Positions 18,047-29,220 are shown, counted from the stretch's first letter. The stretch: DNA of 64,000 bases from Nocardia miyunensis NBRC 108239 (GCF_001613065.1 NZ_BDBQ01000014.1:1-64000); one strand, 5' to 3'. A program made the numbers and translations. Notes: generated by a model not told the origin, from the letters alone.

Positions 18047-19048
18047 CTAGCCCAGTCCCAGGCCCGTATCGGCGGCTTCGGGCTGGCTCGGCGTGGCACC
18101 GGGGATCGTGGCACCGGGGATCGGAGCCGGCAGTTTCAGGTCGGCGGCCAGTCCCTTCTCGGCGGCGGTGGTCCGGATCGCATCGACGACGAGCAGCAGA
18201 GCGGCTCGTCGCGCGGTGTTGCTGCGGTAGGCCAGGGATACGGTTCGGGTGAGCGTGTCGCCGAGGGGGAGGATGTCCACCCCCGGTGGGCGCAGCGCGA
18301 GACCCAGGTCCGATACCAGGGTCACGCCCAGTCCGGCCGCGACCATCGCCATCGCGGTCGACTGCTCCTCCACCTCGTGGTCGATCCGGGGCGAGAGCCC
18401 GGCGGACTGGAATGCCAGCCGGACCGCGTGCCCGAAGTGCGACCGCGGCGGCGCGAGGATCCACGGGTGTTCGGCCAGATCGGTCAGCGTCACACCGGTC
18501 GTGGCCACCGCGTCGGCGGGAACCGCGGCGTGCAGCCGCTCGACCGCGATGACCGTGCGTTGCAGGTCGGGGTCCCAGGTCATCGGGTAATTCGAGTAGT
18601 CCAGGACGAAGGACAGATCCAGCGCGCCGTCGCGGACCGCCGCGGCCGTCGCTTCGGGAGCCAGTTCCTTGGTCCGCACCAGAATGCCCGGATGGGTTCG
18701 CGCGAGGGTGGTGAGCGCGTCGGGGAGCAGACCGGACGCCACCGACGCCCACACACCGGCGGTGACCTTGGCCGTCACCGATTCTCCGGCTTCCTCGAGC
18801 GCCTGGGTGGCCCGCTCGACCGCGGCGAGGATCTCCTCGGCGTGCTCTGCCAGCAGCACCCCGAGATCGGTGAGCTGCAATCGGCGTCCCCGCCGCTCGA
18901 ACAGCCGCGTGCCGACATCGCGTTCGAGCTGCGCCAACTGCTGAGATACCGCCGATGCCGTGTAGTGCAGCGCGTTCGCGGTCGCCGTGATCGTTCCGCG
19001 CCGGTGCAATTCACGCAACATCCGCAGGCGGGCCAGCGACAGATCCAT
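18047..19048 (-). CDS. LysR-family transcriptional regulator
   Basis: The protein has 333 residues. Residues 1-60 are a winged helix (RGTITATANALHYTASAVSQ is the recognition region) and about 90-300 form the effector-binding domain, which ends in a Pro/Ala-rich tail. The ATG gives the typical MDLSLARLRMLRELHRRG start. The gene is divergent from the Glu/Leu-type dehydrogenase gene with about 240 bp between the starts. LysR proteins usually control the divergent gene in response to a metabolite, here perhaps an amino or keto acid. The target and inducer are inferred from position only. Confidence 0.9.
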   Translation of the reverse strand: MDLSLARLRMLRELHRRGTITATANALHYTASAVSQQLAQLERDVGTRLFERRGRRLQLTDLGVLLAEHAEEILAAVERATQALEEAGESVTAKVTAGVWASVASGLLPDALTTLARTHPGILVRTKELAPEATAAAVRDGALDLSFVLDYSNYPMTWDPDLQRTVIAVERLHAAVPADAVATTGVTLTDLAEHPWILAPPRSHFGHAVRLAFQSAGLSPRIDHEVEEQSTAMAMVAAGLGVTLVSDLGLALRPPGVDILPLGDTLTRTVSLAYRSNTARRAALLLVVDAIRTTAAEKGLAADLKLPAPIPGATIPGATPSQPEAADTGLGLG

Positions 19049-19288
19049 GACATCGAGCCTAGAGGCGGTGTCCTCGGGGTGTGGCTGACCGGGCGCTCTG
19101 CAGGAACGCTGAACACCTCCATTAATAAACCGTAAATGGACGCGGAATGAGGTTTAGCCGCAGGCTGGAGGCTCCGGGCACGAGAGTTCGGACGGGGACG
19201 ACGAGGTCCGGTACGGGAGACTACGCGACCCGGTGCCGTAGTTCGGCTGGCGGTGTCGGGCACGAGAACGATGAGGAGGCGATTCGCC

Positions 19289-20545
19289 GTGACGACGCTA
19301 CAGGACCCCGTCGAGGGAACCCCGCACGTGACCGCTCAGACGGTTCCGGCCCTACCGACCGAAACGGTCGTCACTCCCGCGATTCGCCGCCCCGAGCCGT
19401 ACATGCGTCTGCAGTGGACGGATTCGGTCACCGGTGCGGTCGGCTACCTCGTCGTGCACACCCTGCGGTCGGGCCTGGCCACCGGCGGCACGCGGATGCG
19501 GGCCGGCTGCACATTGACCGAGGTCGAGGATCTGGCCCGCGGGATGGCCAACAAGACCGCCACGTTCGATCTGCCGGTCGGTGGTGCGAAAGGCGGAATC
19601 GACTTCGACCCCAAGGATCCGCGCGCGATCGAGGTGCTGGAGCGGTTCTGTGAGGCCATGCGCCCGTGGATCGACGCGCACTGGGTGACCGCGGAGGATC
19701 TGGGCGTCCCGCAGCACCTGATCGATGAGGTCTTCGAGAAGCTCGGCCTGGGCCAGAGCTACCACGCCGCGATCCGCCGCGCCGATGATCCGGCCGCAAC
19801 GCTGGAACGCGTCCGGAACGGGCTGAACGCGGCGGTCGACGGCGGATTCCTGCTCGGCGACGTGATCGGCGGATACGGGGTCGCGCACGCCTGTCTCGCC
19901 GCCGCGGTCTCCTGGGGGCAGTCGCCCGCGGCGACGACCGTCGCGATCCAGGGCATCGGCACCATGGGCGGGGCCGCGGCCTACTACCTGCACGAGGCCG
20001 GGATGACGGTCACCGCCCTGGCCGACGCCGCGGGCACGCTGTATTGCGCCGAGGGACTTGACGTTCCGGCGCTGCTGGACCTGCGGGACGGTTTCGGCGA
20101 GATCGACCGCGCGCGCCTGCCCGAGGGCATCGAGCAGCTGCCGCGTGCCGAGGTCCTGTCCGTGGACGCCGATATCCTTGTCCCAGCGGCGATTTCGTAC
20201 GCGATCACGCCGGACAACTCGTTCGACATCACCGCGCGCATCATCGTCGAGGCCGCGAACGCCGCCACCACGCCGGAGGCGGAGGCCATGCTCGCCGCTC
20301 GCGGCGTCCCCGTGCTGCCCGATTTCGTCGCGAACGCCGGCGCGGTGGCCTGGGCCTGGTGGCTGCTGCTGGGCCAGGTGGACGACAACCCGGAGAACTC
20401 GTTCGACCGGCTGCGCACCATCATGCACAGCAAGGTCGCGGAGCTGCTGTCCGCGTGGACCGAGCAGGGCCGCACGCCGCGCGAGACCGGCCACCGCTGG
20501 GCCGACGACCCGGCGCCGCCGGCCGGTCCGGTCGTCATCCCCTGA
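19289..20545 (+). CDS. Glu/Leu/Phe/Val dehydrogenase family protein
   Basis: The 418-residue protein carries the family motifs: GGTRMRAGCT near the substrate site, the catalytic lysine segment in LPVGGAKGGIDFDP, VTAEDLGV, and the NAD(P)-binding IQGIGTMGGAAAYYL. It should deaminate an amino acid oxidatively to its 2-oxo acid, or run the reverse. The specificity (glutamate, leucine, valine or phenylalanine) cannot be read from sequence alone. The GTG start at 19289 follows AGGAGG with a nine-base spacer. The N-terminal 35 residues are poorly conserved and Thr/Pro-rich. A strong hairpin follows the stop. Confidence 0.9.
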   Translation: MTTLQDPVEGTPHVTAQTVPALPTETVVTPAIRRPEPYMRLQWTDSVTGAVGYLVVHTLRSGLATGGTRMRAGCTLTEVEDLARGMANKTATFDLPVGGAKGGIDFDPKDPRAIEVLERFCEAMRPWIDAHWVTAEDLGVPQHLIDEVFEKLGLGQSYHAAIRRADDPAATLERVRNGLNAAVDGGFLLGDVIGGYGVAHACLAAAVSWGQSPAATTVAIQGIGTMGGAAAYYLHEAGMTVTALADAAGTLYCAEGLDVPALLDLRDGFGEIDRARLPEGIEQLPRAEVLSVDADILVPAAISYAITPDNSFDITARIIVEAANAATTPEAEAMLAARGVPVLPDFVANAGAVAWAWWLLLGQVDDNPENSFDRLRTIMHSKVAELLSAWTEQGRTPRETGHRWADDPAPPAGPVVIP

Positions 20546-20558
20546 ACACCGCCGAGCC

Positions 20559-20605
20559 GGGCCGGTCGTCCGCTACTCGTTGCACGGGTAGCGGACGACC
20601 GGCCC
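20559..20605. terminator. Perfect 18-bp stem between convergent dehydrogenase and aldo/keto reductase genes
   Basis: The arms 20559-20576 and 20588-20605 are perfectly complementary with an 11-base loop. The hairpin sits between convergent stop codons and should terminate both transcripts. Confidence 0.75.
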
Positions 20606-20655
20606 GCGCGCGCTGATCCGCCCCCTGTCCCCGGCGAGAGTCGGGTGGGCGGCGC

Positions 20656-21678
20656 TCAGGCGGCGTTGCGTTCGTGCAGTGGGCGGCGGCGCAGGTGCGG
20701 ATGCTGTAGGGCCGGAGGTTGGTAGGCCTGGTCCAGGGTGCCGATGTCGGTGCCGGGCGGGACGAGCCCGTCGATGCGGTCGAGGATGTCGTCGGTGAGG
20801 GTGACCTCGATGCCGGTCAGCAGGTCGTCGAACTGCGCCATGGTGCGTGCGCCGAGCAGGGCGCTGGTCACGCCGGGGTGGGCGATGGTGAACGCCATGG
20901 CCAGGTGGGTCAGCGGCAGGCCGGCTTCGGCGGCGAGCGGGATGAGCTGCTCGACCACCTCGATGCGGTGTTCGTCGTTGAGCGCCCCGAGCATTCGGGC
21001 GCGTCGCACATCGGTCTGCTGCCCTTTGCGGATGCGGCCGGTGAGCAGTCCCTGCCCGAGCGGGCCCCAGACCAGCACGCCCATTCCGTAGCGTTGCGCG
21101 ATGGGCAGGACCTCGCGTTCGATGGCGCGGTTGAGGATCGAATAGGGCGGCTGTTCGGTGCGGAAACGTTCGTATCCGCGCCGCTCGGCGACCCACTGGG
21201 CCTCGATGATGTCCGACGGCGGGGTATTGGAGGACCCGATCGCGCGCACCTTCCCGCTGCGGATCAGATCGGACAGCACCGAGAGGGTTTCCTCGATATC
21301 GGTTTCCGGATCCGGCCGGTGGATCTGGTACAGGTCGATGTGATCGGTTTGCAAGCGGCGCAACGAATTCTCGATCTCGGTCACGATCCAGCGCCGCGAG
21401 GTGCCCTGCCGATTGGGGTCCTGCCCCATCGGACGGCTCACCTTGGTCGCGAGCACGACATCGTCCCGGCGTCCCCGAAGTGCTTTGCCCACAACCTCTT
21501 CCGAGTCGCCGTAGGCATCGGAGGTGTCGATGAAGTTGATTCCGGAGTCCAGCGCCTTGTGGATGATGCGCGCCGAGTCCTCGGGGTCCGGATTGCCCAC
21601 GGAGGTGGCGAACATCAGGGCGCCGAGCGCGTAGGGGCTCACCCTGATACCGGTGCGGCCGAGCGTGCGGTACTGCAT
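20656..21678 (-). CDS. Aldo/keto reductase
   Basis: This 340-residue TIM-barrel protein has the AKR catalytic tetrad: Asp51 and Tyr56 in NFIDTSDAYGDSEEVVGKAL, Lys79 in LATKV, and His120 in IDLYQIHRPD. GSSN and a C-terminal ALLGARTMAQ segment would bind NADPH. It reduces an aldehyde or ketone, or oxidises an alcohol; the substrate is unknown. It is divergent from a TetR gene, and the 130 bp between the starts contain two palindromes that are probable TetR operators. The reductase is therefore the likely target of that repressor, as in many xenobiotic or stress-responsive pairs. Confidence 0.92.
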   Translation of the reverse strand: MQYRTLGRTGIRVSPYALGALMFATSVGNPDPEDSARIIHKALDSGINFIDTSDAYGDSEEVVGKALRGRRDDVVLATKVSRPMGQDPNRQGTSRRWIVTEIENSLRRLQTDHIDLYQIHRPDPETDIEETLSVLSDLIRSGKVRAIGSSNTPPSDIIEAQWVAERRGYERFRTEQPPYSILNRAIEREVLPIAQRYGMGVLVWGPLGQGLLTGRIRKGQQTDVRRARMLGALNDEHRIEVVEQLIPLAAEAGLPLTHLAMAFTIAHPGVTSALLGARTMAQFDDLLTGIEVTLTDDILDRIDGLVPPGTDIGTLDQAYQPPALQHPHLRRRPLHERNAA

Positions 21679-21746
21679 GGATTGCTCCTCGGGATGGCGG
21701 ACGGGGTGTGGTCGTCGAACGCGCGATGCCGTACCCTCGACCTAAG

Positions 21747-21784
21747 CGGAAAGCTATTCCGGAACTATACGGAAAAGTTTTCCG
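21747..21784. promoter_or_regulatory. Twin palindromic operators for the TetR regulator
   Basis: There are two related palindromes, CGGAAAGCTATTCCG (21747-21761) and CGGAAAAGTTTTCCG (21770-21784), with centres 23 bp apart, just upstream of the TetR start and between the divergent genes. The CGGAA...TTCCG pattern is shared. This arrangement fits autoregulation and control of the reductase. Confidence 0.7.
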
Positions 21785-21806
21785 GTTATGCAACCGAAGG
21801 ATCGAA

Positions 21807-22418
21807 TTGACCGATAAAACGCTGTCCACCAGCGCGGATCCGAGCAGTAGCGCGGGTGTGGCCGCGCCACGCCGACGGCGGGCCGACGCACAGCGCAATG
21901 TCGACGCGCTGCTCGAAGCGGCCAAGGCCGTCTTCGCGATCTCGGGCGTGGACGCGCCCGCGAAGGAGATCACCGATCGCGCCGGCCTCGGCGTCGGCAC
22001 GCTGTATCGGCACTTCCCGCAGCGGTCCGATCTGGTCGCGGCCGTGCTCGAACGCGAGATCGATGCCTGCGCGGAAGCGGGCCCGGCCCTGGCCGCCGCC
22101 CACGAGCCGGTCGAGGCGCTGGCGAAGTGGCTTTACCGCCTCACCGAATTCGTCGGAACCAAAAGGGGACTCGCGACGGCGATCCATTCGGGTGACCCGA
22201 AATTCGACGATCTGGCCGAACATCTGATGAAACGACTCGAACCCGTACTCGGTGGGCTGATCGATGCGGCGGTCGCGACCGGGGAGGCCCGCGCCGACGT
22301 CGGCGCGCGCGAGCTGCTACACGCGGTCGCCCTGCTCTGCCAGCCCGTTCCCGGCGAGGCTCTGGCCTACAACCAGCGCTTGGTGAGCGTCCTGTTGGAC
22401 GGGTTGCGCCGCCGATGA
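21807..22418 (+). CDS. TetR-family transcriptional repressor
   Basis: The protein has 203 residues with a TTG start at 21807, preceded by GAAGGA at good spacing; the upstream part of the frame covers the operator region. The DNA-binding domain lies at about 25-75, with the TetR turn ITDRAGLGVGTLYRHFPQRS. The remainder is the ligand-binding dimer domain. It is divergent from an aldo/keto reductase gene. Two matching palindromes directly before the start suggest that it represses itself and the reductase until an inducing compound binds. Confidence 0.9.
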   Translation: MTDKTLSTSADPSSSAGVAAPRRRRADAQRNVDALLEAAKAVFAISGVDAPAKEITDRAGLGVGTLYRHFPQRSDLVAAVLEREIDACAEAGPALAAAHEPVEALAKWLYRLTEFVGTKRGLATAIHSGDPKFDDLAEHLMKRLEPVLGGLIDAAVATGEARADVGARELLHAVALLCQPVPGEALAYNQRLVSVLLDGLRRR

Positions 22419-22530
22419 GGTTGTCGCCGAACCGATTCCGCGCCGCATCGGGTGCGCCGCGCACCCGCCGACGAGAAAGCCGGTCCGGTCCGAGACCGCA
22501 CCGGCGATGGCTCCCGCGCGGAAGGTTTGG

Positions 22531-22962
22531 TTACTTCGGGTCGAGTACGAAGACCGGAATCAACCGGTCGGTCTTGGTCTGGTACTCGGCGTAGGGCGGG
22601 TACGCGGCGACGGCGCGCTCCCACCACTGGGCACGCTCGTCGCCCTCGACCTCGCGGGCGACGTACTCCTTGGTGACGGTCCCGTCCTGCAGCGGGAACT
22701 CCGGATGCGCCTTGATGTTGTAGTACCAGACGGGGTGTTCGGGCGCGCCGCCCTTGGACGCGACGACCGCGTAGCTACCCTCGTGCTCCACCCGCATCAC
22801 CGGGGTGTACCGCAGTTTGCCGCTCTTCGCGCCGCGCAACGTCAGCAGCACGATCGGACACCCGACCACCTCGATACCAGCGGTGGTTCCCGTCTCGAGG
22901 ATCCTCTTCGTCTGATCCTGTACCCAGTCCGTGGGGCTCAGCTCTACCGTCTCATTTGTCAT
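22531..22962 (-). CDS. Nitroreductase/deazaflavin (F420)-dependent oxidoreductase, Ddn family
   Basis: The 143-residue protein has the Ddn-type split-barrel signature: [20 protein letters not shown], then [20 protein letters not shown] and [19 protein letters not shown]. These bind the F420 phosphates and shape the active site. Such enzymes reduce quinones or other small molecules with F420H2; members activate bicyclic nitroimidazoles in M. tuberculosis. The ATG at 22962 gives the usual length; the frame continues upstream without similarity. F420 is typical of Mycobacteriales, in line with the rest of the window. It stands alone, convergent with the TetR gene. Confidence 0.9.
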   Translation of the reverse strand: MTNETVELSPTDWVQDQTKRILETGTTAGIEVVGCPIVLLTLRGAKSGKLRYTPVMRVEHEGSYAVVASKGGAPEHPVWYYNIKAHPEFPLQDGTVTKEYVAREVEGDERAQWWERAVAAYPPYAEYQTKTDRLIPVFVLDPK

Positions 22963-23162
22963 ATTCAGGCCCAACGGTGTGGGAAGCGTTCTCATTCCCG
23001 GCTGGTGAGCGGGCACAGCAAACCCGTGGTCATCGGGTCGACCGCGCCGCGGGTGAACGAGCGCAGTCCGGGGCCGCGCGGTAACTCGGCTCACTGTGGA
23101 TGTGTGGCGTCGGCCGTCGTGCCGACATGCGAGAAACGGCCCGGTGCCGGATCATCGCAGAT

Positions 23163-23882
23163 ATGGCCGACCCCTACTTCTCCCCGGACCAGTTGGACGA
23201 AACCGGTTGTCCCACTTGGCTCAGCGCGCTCGCGGGAGAGGAATACGATCCGAACCACCTGGTGCACATCGTGCGCGATCTGGAACCGGCCGATGCGCTG
23301 GCAGTTCTGGGCGTCGACCCGCAGGACATCGGGCCGTGTGTACTGCCCGCCAGGGAACCCGGCGATCAGGCATCACTGGCCAGGGCCGCGATCGATCCGC
23401 GCAATCCCACCGTGGTGCTCATCGCCGCGCGCGTCGGTGACTGGACGTTCATCTACGACGACCTCGGCGAGACCGGCTATCTGTGGCACCTAGAGCAGCG
23501 TCCGCCGGTGGAGGCGGTCGAGGCGCTGTCCGCCGCGGGCGTCGCGGCCGCTAGCAGCATCGTCTCGATGACCGGGCATATCGGATTCAGCTATGCGGTC
23601 GACGGGGAGATCCTGTACGGGCGTGCCAACGATGAGTGCTACCCGTCCGATCTCGCAGGGGTACCTGCGGAGGTGCGCGCGGCTGTCGAGGCGGCCGGAG
23701 CTTACGACGGTGAGTCCGACGACGGGATCACCATGCGGATGATCTGTGCGCTGGGCGGACTACCGCGTACGTTGGATGAGCTGCGCGCGATCCCGTCGCT
23801 GATCGCACCGTACGACTCGCGGCCGGAGCTGTTCAGGAAGACCTCGGTGACCCTCGCGCCGCAGCCGTATCCGTTCCGGTGA
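23163..23882 (+). CDS. DUF6461 family protein
   Basis: The 239-residue cytoplasmic protein has no signal or membrane segment. It contains a repeated pattern of the DUF6461 type: HLVHIVRDLEPADALAVLGV near the start and WTFIYDDLGETGYLW followed by IGFSYAVDGEILYGR in the middle. The family is common in Actinobacteria and uncharacterised. ATG 23163 (MADPYFSPDQLDE) is preferred to an upstream GTG, because the upstream residues are basic and unlike the family. It has no obvious operon partners. Confidence 0.65.
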   Translation: MADPYFSPDQLDETGCPTWLSALAGEEYDPNHLVHIVRDLEPADALAVLGVDPQDIGPCVLPAREPGDQASLARAAIDPRNPTVVLIAARVGDWTFIYDDLGETGYLWHLEQRPPVEAVEALSAAGVAAASSIVSMTGHIGFSYAVDGEILYGRANDECYPSDLAGVPAEVRAAVEAAGAYDGESDDGITMRMICALGGLPRTLDELRAIPSLIAPYDSRPELFRKTSVTLAPQPYPFR

Positions 23883-24013
23883 CTCGTCCGGCGAATACCG
23901 CCGTCATGCCACGGCTTCGCTGCGGCGTCCGACGTGGGGCCTCGACAGTCGCCTACGAGTGGACGCCGAATGCCTCGCGATTGTGAGCCTGGGAAGTGAT
24001 CGATGGGGCTCGG

Positions 24014-24964
24014 CTAAAGCGCTTCGGATGGAGCGTGTTCGGTTAGGCGGGTGAGCAGCTCCCGGCATGCTGTGCGGAGCCGGTCACGCAGGGTTTCGGC
24101 GTGGTCCGCGATATCGGACTGCTGCCGGACGTAGTCGGCTCGCCCGGACGGGGTTTCGATGCGGACCGGGTCGTAGCCGTACTCGGACAGATCGTAGGGG
24201 CTCGCGCGCATATCGAGTTCGCGTGCGGTGCAGGCGAGTTCGAAGCAGTCCAGTAGCAGCTCCGAGTCGATCAGCGGGACGAGTTTGAAGGCCCACTTGT
24301 ACAGGTCCATGTTGGCGTGCAGGCAGGCGGGTTGTTCGCGCAGCAGCTGAGTTTCGCGGGTGAGGGGTTCGTCGTTGCGCGGGACCGCGTCGGGGGTGAA
24401 GAAGCGGAAGGCGTCGAAGTGGGTGCAGCGCAACGACATCGACTCCACCACGGCATCGGTGCCCGCGTGGCCCAGGCGCAGGGGCACCTGCTGATGGCGT
24501 ACCTCCTGGGAGCGGTACACCATCGCCCATTCGTGCAGGCCGAAACAGGACAGGCGGGCAGGGCGGGATGCGGTGGTGCGCAACAGGTTCGCCACGAATG
24601 CGATGGTTTCGCGGCGGCGGATCAGGTATGCCGGATCGGCGGTCCAGGCGGGCGGGCCCGAGCCGGTGTCCCGGCAGTGGTACCCGCGCGCGCCGTCGTA
24701 TTCCCCCGCATTCTCCAGCGCCACACCGTAACCCGGATGCCAGCGGCGCAGCTGGGCCGGTTTGTGCCCGTAATAGGTGAACAGGAAATCGATGACCGGA
24801 TGTTTCGAACCCGCCGCCCGGCGTTGCAGATAAGGGCCGACGAGAGTTTCGACCCGGTCGCGGTGCTCCTGCGCGCGGGCACGCCATTCCGATGCGGCCA
24901 GTAGGCGTATTTCTTCTGTGCCACGATACTTCTCATCACAGGCAGGAGGCCGCCAATCGTTCAT
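24014..24964 (-). CDS. Protein commonly annotated as 3-methyladenine DNA glycosylase (actinobacterial type)
   Basis: The 316-residue protein resembles actinobacterial proteins that are usually labelled 3-methyladenine DNA glycosylase. Shared segments are FLFTYYGHKPAQLRRWHPGY, RRETIAFVANLLRTTASRPA, CFGLHEWAMVYR and LHANMDLYKWAFKLVPLI. No helix-hairpin-helix or recognised glycosylase catalytic motif is visible, so the label may be historical rather than demonstrated. The gene starts eight bases after the CBS-domain gene and is the third gene of a tight operon with the two CBS membrane proteins. That context does not suggest base-excision repair. Confidence 0.6.
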   Translation of the reverse strand: MNDWRPPACDEKYRGTEEIRLLAASEWRARAQEHRDRVETLVGPYLQRRAAGSKHPVIDFLFTYYGHKPAQLRRWHPGYGVALENAGEYDGARGYHCRDTGSGPPAWTADPAYLIRRRETIAFVANLLRTTASRPARLSCFGLHEWAMVYRSQEVRHQQVPLRLGHAGTDAVVESMSLRCTHFDAFRFFTPDAVPRNDEPLTRETQLLREQPACLHANMDLYKWAFKLVPLIDSELLLDCFELACTARELDMRASPYDLSEYGYDPVRIETPSGRADYVRQQSDIADHAETLRDRLRTACRELLTRLTEHAPSEAL

Positions 24965-24972
24965 CGCGGCCC

Positions 24973-26037
24973 TCATTCCGCGATCCGGTGGGTGGCGTCG
25001 CGGACGGTACCCACGAACTCCTCCACCAGATCCTCGAGCGCGACGATGCCGACGGTGTTGCCGCGACTGTCGACCGCGCGCCCGAGATGACTGCTGGTGC
25101 GCCGCAGCCGCGCGAGCGCCTCGTACAGGGTGGTGCCCATGCTTACGGTCGGCAGCGGGCGGATATCGCTGCGGGGGATGGGCGTTGCCGGGCCCGCGTC
25201 GTCGTCGGCCACCTTGTCCAGCACATCCTTGACGTGCAGATAGCCAACGATCGAACCGTCGGCGGTGCGCACCGGATACCGGGAGAAACCGGTCTCGGCG
25301 ACGGCGGATTCGATATCGCCGAGCGTGGTTCCGTCCCCGCGCAGCGGGACGCACCGCGTCTTGGCCAGCGGCACCATCACATCGGCGACGATGCGGTCGG
25401 TGGTGCCCAGCGCCTGGGTGAGGCGGCGATGTTCGTCCTCGTCGATCAATCCCTCCGAGCGGGATTCACCGAGCATCTCCGCCAGCTCCACCGACGAGAC
25501 CGTGGTGTCCAGTTCGTCCTTGGGCTCGATCCGCAGCGCGCGCAGCGACAGATTCGCCACCAGGTTGTAGAACATGATCACCGGACGGGCCAGTCGCAGC
25601 CAGACCAGCATCACCGGAACCAGTAGCAGCGCAACACGTTCCGGCCCGGCCAGGGCGATGTTCTTCGGGATCATCTCGCCCAGCAGCATGTGCAGCATCA
25701 CCACCAGGCACAGCGACAGCGCGAACGAGATCGGATGCAACAGTTGCTCGGGCACATGGCCCAGGTCGAACGGATACGTCAGCAGATGCGCGATGGCCGG
25801 TTCGCCGATCCGGCCCAGCAGCAGCGAGGCGATGGTGATGCCCAGCTGCGCGGCGGCCAGCATCATCGACAGGTGCTCACCCGCCCGGATGACCGTGGTC
25901 GCGCCGCGTTTGCCCTGCGCCTCGAGGGCTTCGAGCCGGTCGCGGCGGGCGGAGATGAGCGCGAATTCCGCGCCGACGAAGACGGCGTTGCAGCCCAGCA
26001 GCACCAGCGTCAGCAGCAGACCGAACAGATCACCCAT
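24973..26037 (-). CDS. CNNM/CBS-domain membrane protein (HlyC/CorC-like), second of a pair
   Basis: The protein has 354 residues. Residues about 1-190 form a CNNM transmembrane domain with four hydrophobic segments (LLLTLVLLGCNAVFVGAEFA at the start, GEMIPKNIALAGPERVALLL later). Residues about 200-340 are two CBS domains (VADVMVPLAKTRCVPLRGDG and a second ending GIVALEDLVEEFVGTVRD). Unlike its partner it lacks the C-terminal CorC/HlyC domain. CNNM proteins are implicated in magnesium or cobalt transport and sense adenine nucleotides through CBS. It overlaps the upstream gene by eight bases. The same gene pair lies beside guaB1 in M. tuberculosis (Rv1841c-Rv1842c). Confidence 0.9.
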   Translation of the reverse strand: MGDLFGLLLTLVLLGCNAVFVGAEFALISARRDRLEALEAQGKRGATTVIRAGEHLSMMLAAAQLGITIASLLLGRIGEPAIAHLLTYPFDLGHVPEQLLHPISFALSLCLVVMLHMLLGEMIPKNIALAGPERVALLLVPVMLVWLRLARPVIMFYNLVANLSLRALRIEPKDELDTTVSSVELAEMLGESRSEGLIDEDEHRRLTQALGTTDRIVADVMVPLAKTRCVPLRGDGTTLGDIESAVAETGFSRYPVRTADGSIVGYLHVKDVLDKVADDDAGPATPIPRSDIRPLPTVSMGTTLYEALARLRRTSSHLGRAVDSRGNTVGIVALEDLVEEFVGTVRDATHRIAE

Positions 26038-27409
26038 GGCTGAGCTCCCATTCCGCCACCGTGTCGGCGTCCACCGGTTGCAGCAGCACCCGGTCGATCC
26101 GCCGTCCGTCCATGCGTTCCACCCGTGCCAGCCAGCCGCAGGAGTGTTTCCCGTTCGAATTCTGTTGTCCCGTACCGGGATCGGGCAGCAGTACCTCGTC
26201 ACCGGTCTCCGGGATCCGGCCCAGCCGGGTCAGCACCAGACCCCCGAGGGTCTCGTATTCACCCTCGGGAGCGTCGTATCCGGTGGTGCGGGCGACCTCA
26301 TCGATGCGCAGCAGACCCGAGCAGTTCCAGCCCGCGGAGGTGCGGCGCACGTCGAGTTCCTCCTCGTCGTGCTCGTCGCGCACATCGCCGAGGATCTCCT
26401 CGATGATGTCCTCCATCGTCACCAGGCCCGCGGTGCCGCCGTACTCGTCGACCACCAGCGCCACCTGCATACCGTCCGCGCGCACCCGCTCGAGCACCGC
26501 GTCACCGTCCAGACTGGCCGGGACGATCGGCACCGGATGCGCGATGGCGCGCAGCACGATGTGGCGGCGATCCCGGACCGGATGCAGGAATGCCTGTTTG
26601 ACGTGCACCACGCCGAGGGTGTTGTCCAGATCGCCGTCGATCACCGGGAACCGGGAGAATCCGGTGCGGTTCGCGGCGGCGATCAGGTCGGCGATGGTCT
26701 GATCCTGATCCAGGGTCTCGATCTTCACCCGGGGCGTCATCAACTCCTCGGCGCTGCGCTCGCCGAACTCCAGGGAACGGCCCACCACCTGCGCGGTGCG
26801 CAGATCCAGTGCGCCGCGCAGGGCGGAGGTGCGCACCAGCGAGCCCAGTTCCTCGGGGGAGCGCGCCGAACGCAATTCCTCGGCGGGCTCGATGCCCAGC
26901 TGCCGCACCGCCCAGTTGGCGGTGCCGTTGAGCAGTTTGATCAGCCAGGCGAAGAACGTGGAGAAGGCGATCATCGGTATGGCGGTCAGGCGCGCGGTGG
27001 CCAGCGGTGCGCCGATGGCGATGTTCTTGGGCACCAGTTCGCCGTAGACCATGGACAGCGAGGTGGCCAGAACCAGCGAGATGACCAGTGAGATACCCTG
27101 TGCCGCACCGGAACTCGCGCCGAGTGCGGTGCACAGCGGTTCGATCAGCCGGGCCAGGACGGGTTCGGCGATATAACCGGTCACCAGGGTGGTGAGGGTG
27201 ATGCCGAGCTGCGCGCCGGACAGCTGGAACGACAGGCTCCGGTGCGCGTGACGCACCTGGCGGGCGCGGCGGTCACCGTCGCGCGCGTGCGCCTCGACGG
27301 TGCTGCGTTCCAGAGCGGTGAGCGAGAATTCGGCGGCGACGAACAGTGCGGTGCCGGCGGTGAGCGCGATGAAGCCCACCAGACTCAGAATCGTGAGCAG
27401 GACGGACAC
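26030..27409 (-). CDS. CNNM/CBS-domain membrane protein with CorC/HlyC C-terminal domain, first of a pair
   Basis: The protein has 459 residues. An N-terminal CNNM domain with hydrophobic segments at about 1-25, 60-85, 95-120 and 130-155 includes the conserved YGELVPKNIAIGAPLATARL. Two CBS domains follow (MTPRVKIETLDQDQTIADLI and a second ending GLVTMEDIIEEILGDVRDEHD), then a CorC/HlyC domain with DEVARTTGYDAPEGEYETLGGL. It is thought to move divalent cations such as magnesium or to regulate that movement. It is the first gene of a three-gene operon with overlapping or near-touching ends. The start MSVLLTILSLVGF places a helix at the very N-terminus, as expected. Confidence 0.92.
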   Translation of the reverse strand: MSVLLTILSLVGFIALTAGTALFVAAEFSLTALERSTVEAHARDGDRRARQVRHAHRSLSFQLSGAQLGITLTTLVTGYIAEPVLARLIEPLCTALGASSGAAQGISLVISLVLATSLSMVYGELVPKNIAIGAPLATARLTAIPMIAFSTFFAWLIKLLNGTANWAVRQLGIEPAEELRSARSPEELGSLVRTSALRGALDLRTAQVVGRSLEFGERSAEELMTPRVKIETLDQDQTIADLIAAANRTGFSRFPVIDGDLDNTLGVVHVKQAFLHPVRDRRHIVLRAIAHPVPIVPASLDGDAVLERVRADGMQVALVVDEYGGTAGLVTMEDIIEEILGDVRDEHDEEELDVRRTSAGWNCSGLLRIDEVARTTGYDAPEGEYETLGGLVLTRLGRIPETGDEVLLPDPGTGQQNSNGKHSCGWLARVERMDGRRIDRVLLQPVDADTVAEWELSHG

Positions 27410-27690
27410 GTCTCAACACCGTCCCCGATGTTTCGAACGTCCGGGAATTGCTGCGATTACGGGGGCGCCGGGTATGTCACCCGGCTCGGTAGAGGAGCCC
27501 TCCTGAGTGGCGCCCTCGGACGCGGGTGACAACTGGTTCCTTTCGCAAGCGGAAGCTGTTCATTGGATATGGATCCGGTCGCGGGTCTTCCTCGTGCCCG
27601 GACCGGCAACCCTCATGTTACCGGCAGCCCCCGCCGAGGTCGCCACCGCGGCACGCGATGGCGACCCGGCTCATCGTGCGATCGGGACTC

Positions 27691-29220
<1,530 letters not shown>

